Assembly (NCBI RefSeq): GCF_018614655.1
Contig: NZ_JAGGOG010000003.1
Coordinates: 186,001 to 250,000 of the forward strand
DNA: 64,000 nt
Source: Pseudomonas fluorescens
GTDB taxonomy: Bacteria > Pseudomonadota > Gammaproteobacteria > Pseudomonadales > Pseudomonadaceae
Direction: 5' to 3'
Below, piece after piece: positions 51,001 through 61,294 of the stretch (the first letter of the stretch is position 1; each line of letters begins with the position of its first letter). The position numbers and the translations under genes are program-made. The notes below the pieces were generated by a model, which saw only the letters and a list, made by a program, of their open reading frames with translations, was not told the DNA's origin and searched no databases.

Positions 51001-51947
51001 AGTTCTTTGTCACCGCCAGTATCGGCATTGCCTTGAGCCCTCAGGACGGTAACGAGCTGAGCCAGTTGATGAAGAACGCCGATACCGCGATGTACCACGC
51101 CAAGGAACGCGGCAAGAACAATTTCCAGTTCTATCAGGCGGACATGAACGCCAGCGCCCTGGAGCGTCTGGAGCTGGAAAGCGACCTGCGCCATGCCCTC
51201 GACCAGAACGAATTTGTGCTCTATTACCAACCGCAGTTCAGCGGCGACGGCAAACGCCTCACCGGCGCCGAAGCCTTGCTGCGCTGGCGCCATCCGCGTC
51301 GCGGGCTGGTGCCACCGGGGGATTTCATTCCGGTGCTGGAAGAACTTGGCTTGGTGGTTGATGTGGGCGACTGGGTGATCAGCGAAGCCTGCCGCCAGCT
51401 CAAGTCCTGGCACCAGAACAAGGTGCGAGTGCCCAAGGTCTCGGTGAATATTTCTGCCCGGCAGTTCTCCGACGGCCAACTGGGTACACGCATTGCCACC
51501 ATCCTCAAGGACACCGGCCTGCCACCGGCGTGCCTGGAGCTGGAGCTGACCGAAAGTATCCTGATGCGCGAAGTCAACGAAGCGATGCAGATCCTCGCCA
51601 GCCTGAAAAACCTCGGCCTGAGCATTGCAGTAGACGACTTTGGCACCGGTTATTCATCGCTGAACTACCTCAAGCAGTTCCCGATCGACGTCCTGAAGAT
51701 TGACCGCACCTTTGTCGATGGCCTGCCGTCCGGCGAGCAGGACGCGCAGATTGCCCGGGCGATTATTGCCATGGCCCACAGCCTGAACCTGGCGGTGATA
51801 GCTGAAGGTGTGGAAACCCATGAGCAGTTGGACTTCCTGCGCGAGCATGGTTGCGATGAAGTGCAGGGTTATCTGTTCGGGCGGCCGATGCCGGCGAATC
51901 GGTTTGAAGTGCAGTTCAGCAATGATGCGCTGTTCATGTTTGACTGA
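48096..51947 (+). CDS. morA: MorA: membrane PAS-GGDEF-EAL c-di-GMP enzyme
   Basis: 1283 residues. A membrane helix near 29-46, a periplasmic sensor segment (about 47-262), a second helix near 264-284, then PAS/PAC modules (about 290-430, 450-565, 570-700, 705-830; each followed by PAC motifs such as [21 protein letters not shown]), a GGDEF domain with intact GGDEF at 927-931 and an EAL domain with intact EAL at 1059-1061 ([11 protein letters not shown]). It can in principle make and break c-di-GMP. Immediately upstream of glyA, as PA4601 morA is upstream of glyA3. TTG start at 48096 ([10 protein letters not shown]) after CAGGAT. In P. putida and P. aeruginosa MorA controls flagellation timing, motility and biofilm. 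Confidence 0.93.
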   Translation: MSNVTTPTPLRAANIAPGAPLHGTLKGALATLVLMLLALLFWQLLDQLQQSQKNQQQYTIDYSADLAEQISLNMALSAQIALNLLPIVEQPRSTEQQQMLMRTLQRSLPELRSVALLAPSGAMLSDSANDSQDSAWLAELVKRSHAQSYYMSNNNDGTVVYLLLNQPSGGAKVYWALRLAPNYLANLTRQDGLGQRPMWAVENRLNHRVVSRDNGMPAQWATALTPEELNKSVLVTPLSKSDWQLRGLFDRAAVLEQLLPAFIGKCLLGLAFSLIPLIVLLNMRRRQRQVHEGRRRYQDIFEGTGVALCVLDLSGLPAYFDKARVQTREQLQDWLQNSPEQRQQLLKELRITEINQVAVRLLNVASCEQAWERLIDGCPLNPTAIGHQLLEAVLTPQRQLELEIQLSDIDGNDQYLWLVMRLPEEQHDYKAVILSISDITSRKLIELSLVEREGFWSDVVRTVPDHLYVQDVISQRMIFSNHHLGHTLGYNKPELQQMGEYFWEILLHPDDAQHYHDLRQQQRENGYFSQLQCQLRFRHRNNQWRRFDIREQALARDKSDQVTRIIGVAKDVTDQIEASESLRDSEQRYRMLAESISDVICSTDSQLALNYVSPSVNAVLGYDVDWIFKNGWQSIIANPQQLTGIYTLVEQVSRSLGDPKALAKLRDEVQTQLFLFDCLRADGRKVPIELRLVLVWDEHGAFEGILGVGRDISQQRRAEKDLRMAATVFEHSTSAILITDPAGYIVQANEAFSRVSGYAVADVLDQLPNMLTVDEQQEAHLRYVLKQLHQHSTWEGEVWLKRRNGEHYPAWVGITAVFDDEGDLASYVCFFSDISERKASEQRIHRLAYYDALTHLPNRTLFQDRLHTALQSAERQKSWVVLMFLDLDRFKPINDSLGHAAGDRMLKEMATRLLGCVAEDDTVARMGGDEFTLLLQPRVSREMALNRAIHVAEQILASLVKPFVLEGREFFVTASIGIALSPQDGNELSQLMKNADTAMYHAKERGKNNFQFYQADMNASALERLELESDLRHALDQNEFVLYYQPQFSGDGKRLTGAEALLRWRHPRRGLVPPGDFIPVLEELGLVVDVGDWVISEACRQLKSWHQNKVRVPKVSVNISARQFSDGQLGTRIATILKDTGLPPACLELELTESILMREVNEAMQILASLKNLGLSIAVDDFGTGYSSLNYLKQFPIDVLKIDRTFVDGLPSGEQDAQIARAIIAMAHSLNLAVIAEGVETHEQLDFLREHGCDEVQGYLFGRPMPANRFEVQFSNDALFMFD

Positions 51948-52122
51948 GACTCTGTAGTGGCGCTGATGGCGCCTTCGCGAGCAAGTCGAAGAGGTCCGCC
52001 CAAACACCACCCATCTGCAGATGAGCCCCACTTGTCCGCGACATGATGTCCTTTCATATGCCATCTAAAACCCATTGGGTTAGAATGCGCTTCTTTTCTG
52101 CCCCCGATCCTTGAGGACCGCC

Positions 52123-53376
52123 ATGTTCAGCCGTGATTTGACTATTGCCAAGTACGACGCCGATCTCTTTGCCGCCATGGAGCAAGAAGCTCAGCGCCAG
52201 GAAGAGCACATTGAGCTGATCGCTTCGGAAAACTACACCAGCCCCGCCGTGATGGAGGCTCAAGGTTCGGTTCTGACCAACAAGTACGCCGAAGGTTATC
52301 CGGGCAAGCGTTACTACGGCGGTTGCGAGTTCGTCGATATCGTTGAGCAGTTGGCCATCGACCGCGCCAAGGAACTGTTCGGCGCTGATTACGCCAACGT
52401 TCAACCACACGCCGGCTCCCAAGCCAACGCGGCGGTTTACCTGGCCCTGCTGCAAGGCGGCGACACCATCCTGGGCATGAGCCTGGCCCATGGCGGTCAC
52501 CTGACCCACGGCGCCAGCGTGTCCTCCTCCGGCAAGCTGTACAACGCCGTTCAATACGGTATCGATGCAAACGGCCTGATCGACTACGACGAAGTCGAGC
52601 GCCTGGCGGTCGAGCACAAGCCGAAAATGATCGTGGCCGGTTTCTCTGCCTACTCGCAGATCCTGGACTTCCCACGCTTCCGTGAAATCGCTGACAAGGT
52701 GGGTGCTTACCTGTTCGTCGACATGGCCCACGTGGCCGGTCTGGTTGCCGCTGGCGTCTACCCGAACCCGGTGCCATTCGCTGACGTGGTGACCACCACG
52801 ACTCACAAGACCCTGCGCGGTCCACGTGGCGGCCTGATCCTGGCTCGCGCCAACGCCGAGATCGAGAAGAAGCTGAACTCCGCCGTATTCCCAGGTGCCC
52901 AAGGTGGCCCGCTGGAACACGTGATCGCCGCTAAAGCGATCTGCTTCAAGGAAGCGCTGCAACCTGAGTTCAAGACCTACCAGCAACAAGTGGTGAAAAA
53001 CGCCAAGGCCATGGCCGGTGTCTTCATCGAGCGCGGTTTTGACGTGGTCTCCGGCGGTACTGAAAACCACCTGTTCCTGCTGTCGCTGATCAAGCAGGAC
53101 ATCTCCGGTAAAGACGCCGACGCCGCGCTGGGCAAAGCCTTCATCACCGTGAACAAGAACTCGGTACCGAACGACCCACGCTCGCCGTTCGTTACCTCCG
53201 GCCTGCGCTTCGGCACCCCGGCTGTGACCACTCGTGGCTTCAAGGAAGCAGAGTGCAAGGAACTGGCTGGCTGGATCTGCGACATCCTGGCTGACCTGAA
53301 TAACGAAGCAGTGATCGATGCTGTTCGTGAGAAGCTCAAGGCCATCTGCAAGAAGCTGCCGGTGTACGGCGCTTGA
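52123..53376 (+). CDS. glyA: serine hydroxymethyltransferase GlyA
   Basis: 417 residues, PLP enzyme. [35 protein letters not shown] contains the PLP lysine in [10 protein letters not shown]. It converts serine to glycine and charges tetrahydrofolate. The ATG at 52123 gives [12 protein letters not shown], a typical start. A strong terminator follows. Pseudomonas carries more than one glyA; this is the copy beside morA. Confidence 0.97.
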   Translation: MFSRDLTIAKYDADLFAAMEQEAQRQEEHIELIASENYTSPAVMEAQGSVLTNKYAEGYPGKRYYGGCEFVDIVEQLAIDRAKELFGADYANVQPHAGSQANAAVYLALLQGGDTILGMSLAHGGHLTHGASVSSSGKLYNAVQYGIDANGLIDYDEVERLAVEHKPKMIVAGFSAYSQILDFPRFREIADKVGAYLFVDMAHVAGLVAAGVYPNPVPFADVVTTTTHKTLRGPRGGLILARANAEIEKKLNSAVFPGAQGGPLEHVIAAKAICFKEALQPEFKTYQQQVVKNAKAMAGVFIERGFDVVSGGTENHLFLLSLIKQDISGKDADAALGKAFITVNKNSVPNDPRSPFVTSGLRFGTPAVTTRGFKEAECKELAGWICDILADLNNEAVIDAVREKLKAICKKLPVYGA

Positions 53377-53395
53377 TTGCAGTTGCTTGAATAAG

Positions 53396-53424
53396 AAGCC
53401 CGGCTCAAGAGCCGGGCTTTTTTA
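53396..53424 (+). terminator. intrinsic terminator of glyA
   Basis: AAGCCCGGCTC-AAG-AGCCGGGCTT hairpin followed by TTTTT, 20 bases after the glyA stop. Confidence 0.92.
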
Positions 53425-53451
53425 TGCCTGTTCGAATGTGAAATGCAATCG

Positions 53452-53514
53452 AGTGTGGGAGGGGGCTTGCTCCCGATAGCGGTTGTAGCCGCTTTCGCGA
53501 GCAAGCCCCACACT
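53452..53514. repeat. REP doublet between glyA and yjiA
   Basis: Left AGTGTGGG..GGGCTTGCTC and right GAGCAAGCCCCACACT arms flank a small AGCGG-TTGTAG-CCGCT hairpin; imperfect BIME between two convergent genes. Confidence 0.8.
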
Positions 53515-53529
53515 GGACTGCGTTTCAGC

Positions 53530-54489
53530 TCAGGATTGGTGAACCCGCGCAAACCCCTCGCGAATCTTCTCTTCCGGCAGTTCGTCGGCAATAAACACGA
53601 TCACACTTTCCCGCGTCTCACCCTCAGCCCATTCAGTGTCCCAGTCAAAACCGTAGAGCTTCAACACTCCCTGGAACACCATGCGCCGCTCTTCCCCGGC
53701 AATGTTCAACACACCCTTGTAGCGCAGCAGCTGTTTGCCGTGGTCTTCCAGCAGTTCGTTCATGAACTCACTGAGCCGGTCGATATCCAGCGGCTGGTCA
53801 GTGCGCAGCACCAGGCTGGAAATCCGGTCGATGGATGGCGCCTTGCTCACCGGCCTCAGGCTCATACCGGCGTTGAGGTTGAAACCGCGTACGTCCAGCA
53901 ACTCGGCCAAGTCGATCTTGCCGTGCTCCACCACCCGAATCGGTGCCCGGCGGTTGATGCGGGTCAAGCGTTCGCTGAGGGCGTCGAAGGTGGCATCGTC
54001 CACTAGATCGCGCTTGCTCACCAGCAGGCGGTCGGCAAAACCGATCTGCGCCTGAGCGATAGTCTGGGTCAGGTGGTGCTCGGCGTGAGCTGCGTCCACC
54101 AGGGTGATGATGCCATCGAGGATGTAGCGCTCGCGCAACTCTTCATCGATGAAAAAAGTCTGGGCCACGGGGGCCGGATCGGCAAGGCCGGTGCACTCGA
54201 TGACCAGGCGGTCAAAGGCGATCTCGCCGCTGTCCAGGCGCTCCAGCAACAGATACAGGGCCTTGGTCAGGTCGGTGTGGATGGTGCAGCAGACGCAGCC
54301 GTTGGACAGCGTCATGACTTGCACCGGTTCGTCACCCAACAGCTGGGTGTCGATACCGGCGTCGCTGAATTCGTTTTCGATCACGGCGATTTTCAAGCCG
54401 TGTTCGGCCTTGAGCAGGTGACGCAACAAGGTGGTCTTGCCAGCGCCGAGAAAGCCGCTGAGGACGGTGACGGGAATGGGAGAGGACAA
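53530..54489 (-). CDS. yjiA: CobW/YjiA-family zinc-binding GTPase
   Basis: 319 residues from a TTG at 54489, six bases after AAGGAG. P-loop GFLGAGKTTLL near residue 11, metal motif NGCVCCTIHTDL (GCXCC, near 65), Walker B ECTGLADPAP, guanine site SKRDL, and the C-terminal CobW_C domain. Members bind Zn or Co and use GTP to hand metal to targets. It is followed at once by a 63-base REP doublet and then ybdD-cstA in the same direction, the E. coli yjiA-yjiX-yjiY(btsT) arrangement. A link to pyruvate uptake through the cluster is inferred from order. Confidence 0.92.
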   Translation of the reverse strand: MSSPIPVTVLSGFLGAGKTTLLRHLLKAEHGLKIAVIENEFSDAGIDTQLLGDEPVQVMTLSNGCVCCTIHTDLTKALYLLLERLDSGEIAFDRLVIECTGLADPAPVAQTFFIDEELRERYILDGIITLVDAAHAEHHLTQTIAQAQIGFADRLLVSKRDLVDDATFDALSERLTRINRRAPIRVVEHGKIDLAELLDVRGFNLNAGMSLRPVSKAPSIDRISSLVLRTDQPLDIDRLSEFMNELLEDHGKQLLRYKGVLNIAGEERRMVFQGVLKLYGFDWDTEWAEGETRESVIVFIADELPEEKIREGFARVHQS

Positions 54490-54519
54490 AAAAATCTCCT
54501 TGAGTAAACACGAAACAAA

Positions 54520-54583
54520 TGTGGGAGCGGGCTTGCTCGCGAAGGCGGTTGTAGCCGCCTTCGCGAGCAAGCCCGCTCCCACA
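54520..54583. repeat. REP doublet with 29-base perfect arms
   Basis: Arms 54520-54548 and 54555-54583 are exact reverse complements with a six-base TTGTAG loop. It sits between ybdD and yjiA inside the run of genes, so a long hairpin forms in the mRNA. Confidence 0.92.
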
Positions 54584-54612
54584 AGGGAACTGCGTTAATC
54601 CGACTTATCGGC

Positions 54613-54810
54613 TCAACAGCACTTGGGCCCACCCTTGCCGCCGTAACGGGCTTCCTGGCGTTCGCGGAAGAACGCCTCGTAGTCCATCATCGGCTTGTCC
54701 GGGTGTTTGGTTTGCATATGCTCGACGTAATTGTCGTAGTCGGGCATGCCGACCATCAGGCGCGCGGCCTGACCGAGGTATTTACCGAGGCGACTCAGGT
54801 CATTGAACAT
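54613..54810 (-). CDS. ybdD: YbdD/YjiX-family small protein
   Basis: 65 residues. Sequence [48 protein letters not shown]... matches the YbdD/YjiX family ([20 protein letters not shown]), always next to a CstA-type transporter. A C-terminal GPKCC could bind metal. It lies 16 bases after cstA and probably shares its mRNA. Confidence 0.94.
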   Translation of the reverse strand: MFNDLSRLGKYLGQAARLMVGMPDYDNYVEHMQTKHPDKPMMDYEAFFRERQEARYGGKGGPKCC

Positions 54811-54826
54811 GGTTGCAATCCTCGAT

Positions 54827-56893
54827 TCACGCGTCCGGAACAGCCTGGAATGGCGATTCTTTATCCGTACGTTCCTTGTTGCCCCAGGCGGCAATACCGA
54901 CCTTGAGCGCATAGAACAGGATGCTGAATACCACGAACAGGAACAGCGCCGTCAGCGTTGCGTTGGTGTAGGCGTTCCAGATCACGTGCTGCATCTGGTC
55001 GATGTTCTTGGCCGGGGCCAGGATCTGGCCGTTGGCCAAGGCGTCACTGTACTTCTTCGCCAGGGACAGGAAGCCGATCGCCGGGTTCGCGTCGAACAGC
55101 TTGATGAAGCCTGCGGTGGTGGTGCAGATCAGCAACCAGACTGCTGGCAGCATGGTCACCCAGATGTAGCGCTGGCGCTTCATTTTGATCAGCACAACGG
55201 TGGCGAGCATCAGCGCGATACCGGCCAACATCTGGTTGGAGATGCCGAACAGCGGCCACAAGGTGTTGATGCCGCCCAGTGGGTCAATCACGCCTTGGTA
55301 CAGCAGGTAACCCCACATCGCCACACAGCCTGCAGTGGCAATCAGGTTGGCGGTCCAGGACTCGGTACGTTTCAGCGCCGGGACAAAAGAGCCGAGCAAA
55401 TCCTGGAGCATGAAACGACCGGCACGAGTACCGGCGTCAACCGCCGTCAGGATGAACAGCGCTTCGAACAGAATCGCAAAGTGGTACCAGAACGCCATGG
55501 TGTTTTCACCCGGCAGGACACTGTGCAGGATCTGCGCGATACCCACCGCGAGGGTCGGTGCACCGCCGGCACGGGCCAGGATGGTGGTTTCACCGATATC
55601 CTTGGCCACCGCCTGCAACGCTTCCGGAGTAATCGCAAAACCCCAACTGCTGACGGTTTGCGCCACAGTCACCACGTCACCACCGACAATCGCTGCCGGG
55701 CTGTTCATGGCGAAGTACACACCTGGTTCGATCACCGAAGCGGCAACCATCGCCATGATGGCCACGAACGACTCCATCAGCATGCCGCCATAACCGATAT
55801 AGCGTGCGTGACCTTCACTGGCCAGCAACTTGGGCGTGGTGCCCGAGGAGATCAGCGCGTGAAAACCCGATACCGCGCCACAGGCGATGGTGATGAACAG
55901 GAACGGGAACAGGCCGCCCTTCCATACCGGGCCGGTGCCGTCGATAAACTGGGTCAGCGCCGGCATTTTCAGGTCAGGCATGGTGACCAGGATGCCGATC
56001 GCCAAGGCGATGATGGTGCCGATCTTCAGGAACGTAGAAAGGTAGTCGCGCGGCGCGAGGATCAGCCACACAGGCAACACCGCCGCGACAAAGCCATAAC
56101 CGATCAACATCCAGGTGATCTGGATCCCGGTGAAGGTGAAGGCCTTGGCCCAGACCGGGTCAGCGGCAATCTGCCCGCCCAGCCAGATCGAACCCAGCAA
56201 CAAGAGCACGCCGATGATCGAGATTTCGCCGATGCGGCCCGGGCGGATGTAGCGCATGTAAATGCCCATGAACATCGCGATCGGGATGGTCGCCATCACC
56301 GTGAAGATGCCCCACGGGCTTTCGGCCAAGGCCTTGACCACGATCAGCGCCAACACCGCGAGGATGATGATCATGATCAGGAAGCAGCCAAATAGCGCGA
56401 TGGTCCCGGGAATGCGGCCCATTTCTTCGCGGACCATGTCCCCCAGGGAGCGGCCATTGCGACGCGTGGACAGGAACAGGACCATGAAGTCCTGCACCGC
56501 ACCAGCCAGCACCACGCCGGCAATCAGCCACAACGTACCCGGCAGATACCCCATCTGCGCCGCCAATACCGGCCCGACCAAAGGCCCTGCACCGGCAATC
56601 GCCGCAAAGTGGTGACCGAAAAGAATGTGTTTGTTGGTCGGCACATAGTCCAGACCGTCGTTGTTGAGCACAGCGGGGGTGGCCCGCAGTGGATCGAGCT
56701 GCATCACATGGTTAGCAATGAACAGGCTGTAGTAACGGTACGCAACCAGATAAATGGCCACCGCCGCGACCACAATCCACAAGGCGTTGATCGCCTCTCC
56801 GCGACGCAATGCCACTACGCCAAGGGCGCACGCTCCTACGATTGCCAGCAGCAGCCAGGGTAAATGGCGTAGCAGGCTATTATTATTTTTCAT
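54827..56893 (-). CDS. cstA: CstA-family peptide/pyruvate transporter
   Basis: 688 residues with about 16-18 membrane segments. Family features: [45 protein letters not shown] and [13 protein letters not shown]..., [18 protein letters not shown]. CstA proteins take up peptides on carbon starvation; the paralogue BtsT takes up pyruvate. I cannot tell which substrate applies. First gene of cstA-ybdD-yjiA. Promoter signals in the 174-base gap to mapZ are not clear to me. Confidence 0.92.
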   Translation of the reverse strand: MKNNNSLLRHLPWLLLAIVGACALGVVALRRGEAINALWIVVAAVAIYLVAYRYYSLFIANHVMQLDPLRATPAVLNNDGLDYVPTNKHILFGHHFAAIAGAGPLVGPVLAAQMGYLPGTLWLIAGVVLAGAVQDFMVLFLSTRRNGRSLGDMVREEMGRIPGTIALFGCFLIMIIILAVLALIVVKALAESPWGIFTVMATIPIAMFMGIYMRYIRPGRIGEISIIGVLLLLGSIWLGGQIAADPVWAKAFTFTGIQITWMLIGYGFVAAVLPVWLILAPRDYLSTFLKIGTIIALAIGILVTMPDLKMPALTQFIDGTGPVWKGGLFPFLFITIACGAVSGFHALISSGTTPKLLASEGHARYIGYGGMLMESFVAIMAMVAASVIEPGVYFAMNSPAAIVGGDVVTVAQTVSSWGFAITPEALQAVAKDIGETTILARAGGAPTLAVGIAQILHSVLPGENTMAFWYHFAILFEALFILTAVDAGTRAGRFMLQDLLGSFVPALKRTESWTANLIATAGCVAMWGYLLYQGVIDPLGGINTLWPLFGISNQMLAGIALMLATVVLIKMKRQRYIWVTMLPAVWLLICTTTAGFIKLFDANPAIGFLSLAKKYSDALANGQILAPAKNIDQMQHVIWNAYTNATLTALFLFVVFSILFYALKVGIAAWGNKERTDKESPFQAVPDA

Positions 56894-57067
56894 TTTTATA
56901 TTCCAGCCAGGGTGGACAGAAAGACAACCATCCCGAGTTTAGCGCTACTGGCTTTAAAGACCACCCCCCTACGTTGGTCTAGAGCCTTGCCGAGGGCAAA
57001 AAAAGCTGAAAAACCTGCCCTATGATGGCGCAGGGCTACAATCCCTTTATCCACAGAGGGTTTCACC

Positions 57068-57436
57068 ATGAGCGAGCAGCCTTCAGATCGACGTCGTTTT
57101 CGGCGCATCGCCTTCGACGCCAGGACCGAGATTGGGCAGAACGGCCAGATGTGGCCGGTACCATTAGTGGATTTGTCGCTCAAGGGTTTGTTGGTGCGCA
57201 AGCCGCAGCCGTGGCTGGGTGATAGTTCGCAGCCGTTCGATGTGGACATCCATCTAGACGACAGCACCGACGTGAAGATGCAGGTACGGCTGACCCATGA
57301 CGATCACGAGCAACTGGGTTTTGTTTGCGAGCATATCGACCTGGACTCGATCAGCCATTTGCGGCGGCTGATCGAGCTGAACCTGGGGGATCAGGCAGAA
57401 CTTGAGCGAGAGTTGGGTGCCTTGCTGGAGGTCTAA
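57068..57436 (+). CDS. mapZ: PilZ-domain c-di-GMP receptor, MapZ-like (PA4608 homologue)
   Basis: 122 residues. The two c-di-GMP contacts are visible: RRRFRR at residues 8-13 (RxxxR) and DLSLKG at 35-40 (D/NxSxxG). The C-terminal EHIDLDSISHLRRLIELNLGDQAELEREL is the PA4608-type end. In P. aeruginosa MapZ with c-di-GMP binds the methyltransferase CheR1 and alters chemotaxis and flagellar switching. It sits about 5 kb from morA, a c-di-GMP enzyme. ATG at 57068 after AGAGGG-type site. Confidence 0.92.
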   Translation: MSEQPSDRRRFRRIAFDARTEIGQNGQMWPVPLVDLSLKGLLVRKPQPWLGDSSQPFDVDIHLDDSTDVKMQVRLTHDDHEQLGFVCEHIDLDSISHLRRLIELNLGDQAELERELGALLEV

Positions 57437-57460
57437 ATGTGGGTTTTGCGGCGTTGCTGA

Positions 57461-58828
57461 TTATTCGAACAAGGCATCCAACGCCTGTTCCAGACGCGTC
57501 ACCCCAATCACCTGCAACCCCGGAGGCGACTCCTTGGGCGCATTCCCTTTAGGCACGATGGCCCGCTTGAAGCCGTGCTTGGCCGCCTCTTTCAGACGCT
57601 CCTGGCCGCTGGGCACGGGGCGCACTTCACCAGACAGCCCCACTTCGCCAAACACCAGCAAGTCGTGGGGCAGCGGTCGGTTGCGCAGGCTGGACATTAC
57701 CGCCGCCATCAACGCCAGGTCCGAGGCAGTTTCCAGCACCTTGACCCCGCCCACCACGTTGAGGAATACATCCTGGTCATGGGTGGGAATCCCGCCATGG
57801 CGGTGCAAGACAGCCAGCAGCATGGCCAGGCGATTCTGATCCAGGCCCAAGGTCACGCGGCGCGGGTTGGCCATATGGCTGTCATCCACCAACGCCTGGA
57901 CTTCCACCAGCATCGGCCGGGTGCCTTCCCAGGTGGCCATCACCACACTGCCGGGTACTTCTTCCTGGGCGCGGGTAAGAAAGATCGCCGAGGGATTGGA
58001 GACTTCTTTCAGCCCCCGGTCAGTCATGGCGAATACGCCCAGTTCATTGACCGCACCGAAACGGTTTTTCACTGCCCGCAGCAGGCGTAGCCGCCCGTCA
58101 GACTCACCTTCGAAATACAGCACGGTGTCGACCATATGCTCCAGCACCCGTGGCCCGGCCAACGCGCCTTCTTTGGTCACATGGCCCACCAGAAAAATCG
58201 CCGTACCGCTCTGTTTCGCGTAACGCACCAACAACGCCGCACTTTCCCGCACCTGGGACACACCACCCGGCGCCGATTGCAGTTGCTCGGTGAAGATCGT
58301 CTGGATCGAGTCGATCACCATGACCTTGGGCTTTTCCAGGCGGGCCGTGGCGATGATGCTTTCAATACAGGTTTCGGTCATGACCCGCAGCTGGTCCTGG
58401 GGCAAGCCCAGACGGCGGGCACGCATGGCCACTTGTTGCTGGGACTCTTCACCCGTGACGTACAGCGCCGGCATGCGGCTGGCAATGCTGCACAGGGTTT
58501 GCAGCAAAATGGTCGATTTACCGATGCCAGGATCGCCGCCGATCAGCACCACAGAGCCGTCCACCAGGCCGCCGCCGAGTACCCGATCCAACTCGCTGGA
58601 GGCCGTGGAGAAACGCGGGATCTCTTCAACGCTGACTTCGGCCAGGGTCTTGATCTGGGTTTGTTGCCCGGTCCAGCCCGAACGACCACTGGGTGCGGCC
58701 GCGCCACCGCTTTCCACCATGGTTTCGGTCAGCGTGTTCCACGCACCGCATTCACTGCACTGGCCGGCCCATTTGGGAAAGGTCGCACCGCAGTCCGTGC
58801 AACCGTACATGCGCTTGGCCTTTGCCAT
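57461..58828 (-). CDS. radA: DNA repair protein RadA (Sms)
   Basis: 455 residues: N-terminal zinc finger CTDCGATFPKWAGQCSECGAW, RecA-like ATPase with P-loop GGDPGIGKST near residue 98, the RadA-specific KNRFGAVNELG, and a Lon-protease-like C-terminal domain (GGVKVLETASDLALMAA...LSGEVRPVPSG) lacking the catalytic Ser. Helps branch migration in recombination and, in transformable bacteria, DNA integration. Standard start MAKAKRMYGCTDCG. Confidence 0.96.
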   Translation of the reverse strand: MAKAKRMYGCTDCGATFPKWAGQCSECGAWNTLTETMVESGGAAAPSGRSGWTGQQTQIKTLAEVSVEEIPRFSTASSELDRVLGGGLVDGSVVLIGGDPGIGKSTILLQTLCSIASRMPALYVTGEESQQQVAMRARRLGLPQDQLRVMTETCIESIIATARLEKPKVMVIDSIQTIFTEQLQSAPGGVSQVRESAALLVRYAKQSGTAIFLVGHVTKEGALAGPRVLEHMVDTVLYFEGESDGRLRLLRAVKNRFGAVNELGVFAMTDRGLKEVSNPSAIFLTRAQEEVPGSVVMATWEGTRPMLVEVQALVDDSHMANPRRVTLGLDQNRLAMLLAVLHRHGGIPTHDQDVFLNVVGGVKVLETASDLALMAAVMSSLRNRPLPHDLLVFGEVGLSGEVRPVPSGQERLKEAAKHGFKRAIVPKGNAPKESPPGLQVIGVTRLEQALDALFE

Positions 58829-58863
58829 CCGAGAACCTCCAACCGAAAAACCGCGATGATAGC

Positions 58864-59403
58864 TCAGCGCGGCGCTGCGGTACGGATTTCACCACTGGCC
58901 AAGCGTGAGGCACTGTTGCCGACCGGATCTTCGGCGTTGAGGTCCGCGCCTTTGGCCTTCAGCTCATCCAGCAGCTCGACCCGTTTGAACAGCCCGGCGT
59001 ACATGGCTGCCGTCTGTCCGGCACCGTTGCGCTGATCCGGGTTGCAATCGGTGGACAGCAAACGCTGGGCGATTTTCAGCTCGCCTTTGAAAATCGCGCC
59101 CATCAGTGCGGTGTTGCCCCTGTTGTCCTGCACACAGGCGTCGGCGCCGGCGGCCAGCAAGCGTTCCATGAACAGCGCCTGACCGTGATAAGCCGCCAGG
59201 ATCAGCGCCGTGTAGCCCTTTTCATCCTGGGCGTTGAGGGAATAGCCGGCGTCGATAAAGGTGTTGAGCATTTCCACGTCACCCCGGCGGGCAGCGTCGA
59301 AGTAGTAGTCCTGCAATTGCGCCTTGACCACGTCCGGGTCGGGCGTCTCGGCGTGGACGGCAAAGGCCAGCCACGTCATGAATAAACCGATGTAGATACG
59401 CAT
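58864..59403 (-). CDS. ankB: periplasmic ankyrin-repeat protein AnkB
   Basis: 179 residues with a signal peptide (MRIYIGLFMTWLAFAVHA) and about four ankyrin repeats (for example DEKGYTALILAAYHGQALFMERLLAAGAD and DNRGNTALMGAIFKGELKIAQRLL). In P. aeruginosa ankB lies downstream of katB and its product is needed for full catalase KatB activity, possibly in haem supply or protection in the periplasm. The arrangement katB-ankB is kept here (63-base gap). Confidence 0.92.
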   Translation of the reverse strand: MRIYIGLFMTWLAFAVHAETPDPDVVKAQLQDYYFDAARRGDVEMLNTFIDAGYSLNAQDEKGYTALILAAYHGQALFMERLLAAGADACVQDNRGNTALMGAIFKGELKIAQRLLSTDCNPDQRNGAGQTAAMYAGLFKRVELLDELKAKGADLNAEDPVGNSASRLASGEIRTAAPR

Positions 59404-59466
59404 GGAATCACTCCTGTCACGTATCGACGCCCGGCTCAATTGCCAGGCGTCGACCGGGTCAACCCA

Positions 59467-61008
59467 TCAGTCAGTCAACTTTTCTGCCAGCGCTTTCACG
59501 CGAGTCAGGTCGCCCTTGGCTACCTTGGTCACGCCGGTGCCGTACTCGGGATCAGCCTTGTAGAGGAACGACAGGATGATGTGTTTGCTCTCGTCATCGG
59601 TAGTGGCCAGGGAGCCGCCGAAGTTGTCGATCAGGTTCTGACGTTCTTTCTTGCTGTAGGAGCGGTACAGATCACCGGCCTGCTTGAAGTTCTGCTCACG
59701 CTGAATCTTCGCTTGCTGGGTGCTGCCCGACAGGGCCATCTGGCTGTAACGGGCACTTTGCGGTTCTTCCCGTGGCAGCAGGCGGCTTGGCTGGTAGTTA
59801 ACGCCGCTGGTGGTTTTGCCGAAGTTCATCGCACCGTCCTGATTACCGTTGTTGACGGTCACCCGTGGGGCGTTGATCGGCAGTTGCAGCGCATTGGCGC
59901 CCAGGCGGTACATTTGCGTATCGGCGTAGGAGAACACGCGGCCTTGTAGGAGGCGGTCTTCCGACGGCTCGATACCCGGCACCAGGTTGGCCGGGGCCAT
60001 GGCCACTTGCTCGGTTTCCTGGAAGACGTTGGCCGGGTTGCGGTTCAGCACCATCTGCCCGACTTTACGCTCAGCCACGTTGGGCCAGATCTTGGTGGCG
60101 TCCAGCGGGTCGAAGTCAAACTTGGCCAAGTCTTCCGGCTTGAGGACCTGCACATACAAGTCCCACTTGGGGAAGTCGCCTTTATTGATATGAGTGACCA
60201 AGTCATTGGTCATATGGCTGTAATCACGACCCTGAACTTCTGTGACTTGTTTCGGTTCCAGGTTCTTGATGCCTTGCAGGCTCTTCCAGTGGAACTTGAC
60301 GTAGTGCACTTCACCTTTGGCGTTAATCAACTTGTAGGCGTGAACACCGTTGCCGTCCATTTCGCGGTAACTGGCGGGCGTGCCGGAGTCCGAGTACAAC
60401 TCGGTCAGCGTGCGAGTGGACTCTGGAACATGGGAGAAGAAGTCGAATCGACGGGAGTCATCGTCCAGGTTGGTGCGCGGATCAGGTTTGAAGGCATGCA
60501 CCATGTCCGGAAACTTGATGGCATCGCGAATAAAGAACGTCGGAAAGTTATTGCCTACCAAGTCCCAATTTCCTTCGGAGGTATAGAACTTAGTGGCAAA
60601 ACCACGAGGGTCGCGCAACGTTTCAGGGGAGTGATTACCGTGAACGACTGCGGAAAAACGCACAAAGACAGGAGTTGCTTCGCCAGCAGCAAAGACTTTG
60701 GCCTTGGTCAGGTCACTCAAGTTATCGGTAACGGTGAAGGTGCCATGGGCGCCAGTACCCCGGGCATGGACCACACGCTCTGGAATGCGCTCGCGATCAA
60801 AACGCTGCAGTTTCTGAATCAACTGCACGTCCTGAAGTAATACCGGACCCGTCGCGCCGGCCGTTTGGGAGTTCTGATTGTCGCCGACTGCCGCGCCATT
60901 ATCGCGGGTGAGGTTAGCCGCTTGTACCGACAGCGAAAGCAGGCTGGCGGTGACGATGAACAGTACATGTCGTGCAGCAATAGGCCCGCGATTAATAGGG
61001 TCTTTCAT
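59467..61008 (-). CDS. katB: periplasmic monofunctional catalase KatB
   Basis: 513 residues from the ATG at 61008. A signal peptide (HVLFIVTASLLSLSVQA) precedes the catalase body, so it is exported, unlike cytoplasmic KatA. The catalytic histidine lies in RVVHARGTGAHGTF, the asparagine in FVRFSAVVHGNHSPETLRDPRGFATKFYT (start of the RDPRGFA motif), and the haem-ligand tyrosine in SYADTQMYRLGANAL. Small-subunit clade III by length. Usually induced by peroxide through OxyR; I saw only weak OxyR-like spacing upstream, nothing I would call. Confidence 0.95.
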   Translation of the reverse strand: MKDPINRGPIAARHVLFIVTASLLSLSVQAANLTRDNGAAVGDNQNSQTAGATGPVLLQDVQLIQKLQRFDRERIPERVVHARGTGAHGTFTVTDNLSDLTKAKVFAAGEATPVFVRFSAVVHGNHSPETLRDPRGFATKFYTSEGNWDLVGNNFPTFFIRDAIKFPDMVHAFKPDPRTNLDDDSRRFDFFSHVPESTRTLTELYSDSGTPASYREMDGNGVHAYKLINAKGEVHYVKFHWKSLQGIKNLEPKQVTEVQGRDYSHMTNDLVTHINKGDFPKWDLYVQVLKPEDLAKFDFDPLDATKIWPNVAERKVGQMVLNRNPANVFQETEQVAMAPANLVPGIEPSEDRLLQGRVFSYADTQMYRLGANALQLPINAPRVTVNNGNQDGAMNFGKTTSGVNYQPSRLLPREEPQSARYSQMALSGSTQQAKIQREQNFKQAGDLYRSYSKKERQNLIDNFGGSLATTDDESKHIILSFLYKADPEYGTGVTKVAKGDLTRVKALAEKLTD

Positions 61009-61294
61009 TGGGGTGTCCTCTATTTTTTTAATGCACATTGAGTTGTGCTTGCTAGAGGCTAGTGACCCGCGAGTCAGAATATAAATAGAAAACCCATACC
61101 GACCCGATTAAGAAAATAGCGTGGAAAATCCATGAAATAGTGGGTATTTCGCGCGCGACTGATGGCACTTTGAAAACTATTTGCAATTTGATGTGTCGAT
61201 AAATTCGAACAATGTTAGCAGTTGTGTCGCGCAAGCTGTGCAAGACTGACTTACACTGTTCCCACCTCATCTCAACTGTAACAAGGAATAACCT

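Noticed and set aside
54803..56395. A 530-codon open frame antisense to cstA
   Set aside because: Mirrors the membrane-protein codons of cstA; Gln/His/Asp/Arg-rich low-complexity, typical of a shadow.
61009..61294. OxyR-type ATAG-N7-CTAT site upstream of katB
   Set aside because: Only isolated ATAG/CTAT tetramers with imperfect spacing are present; not enough to call a site.
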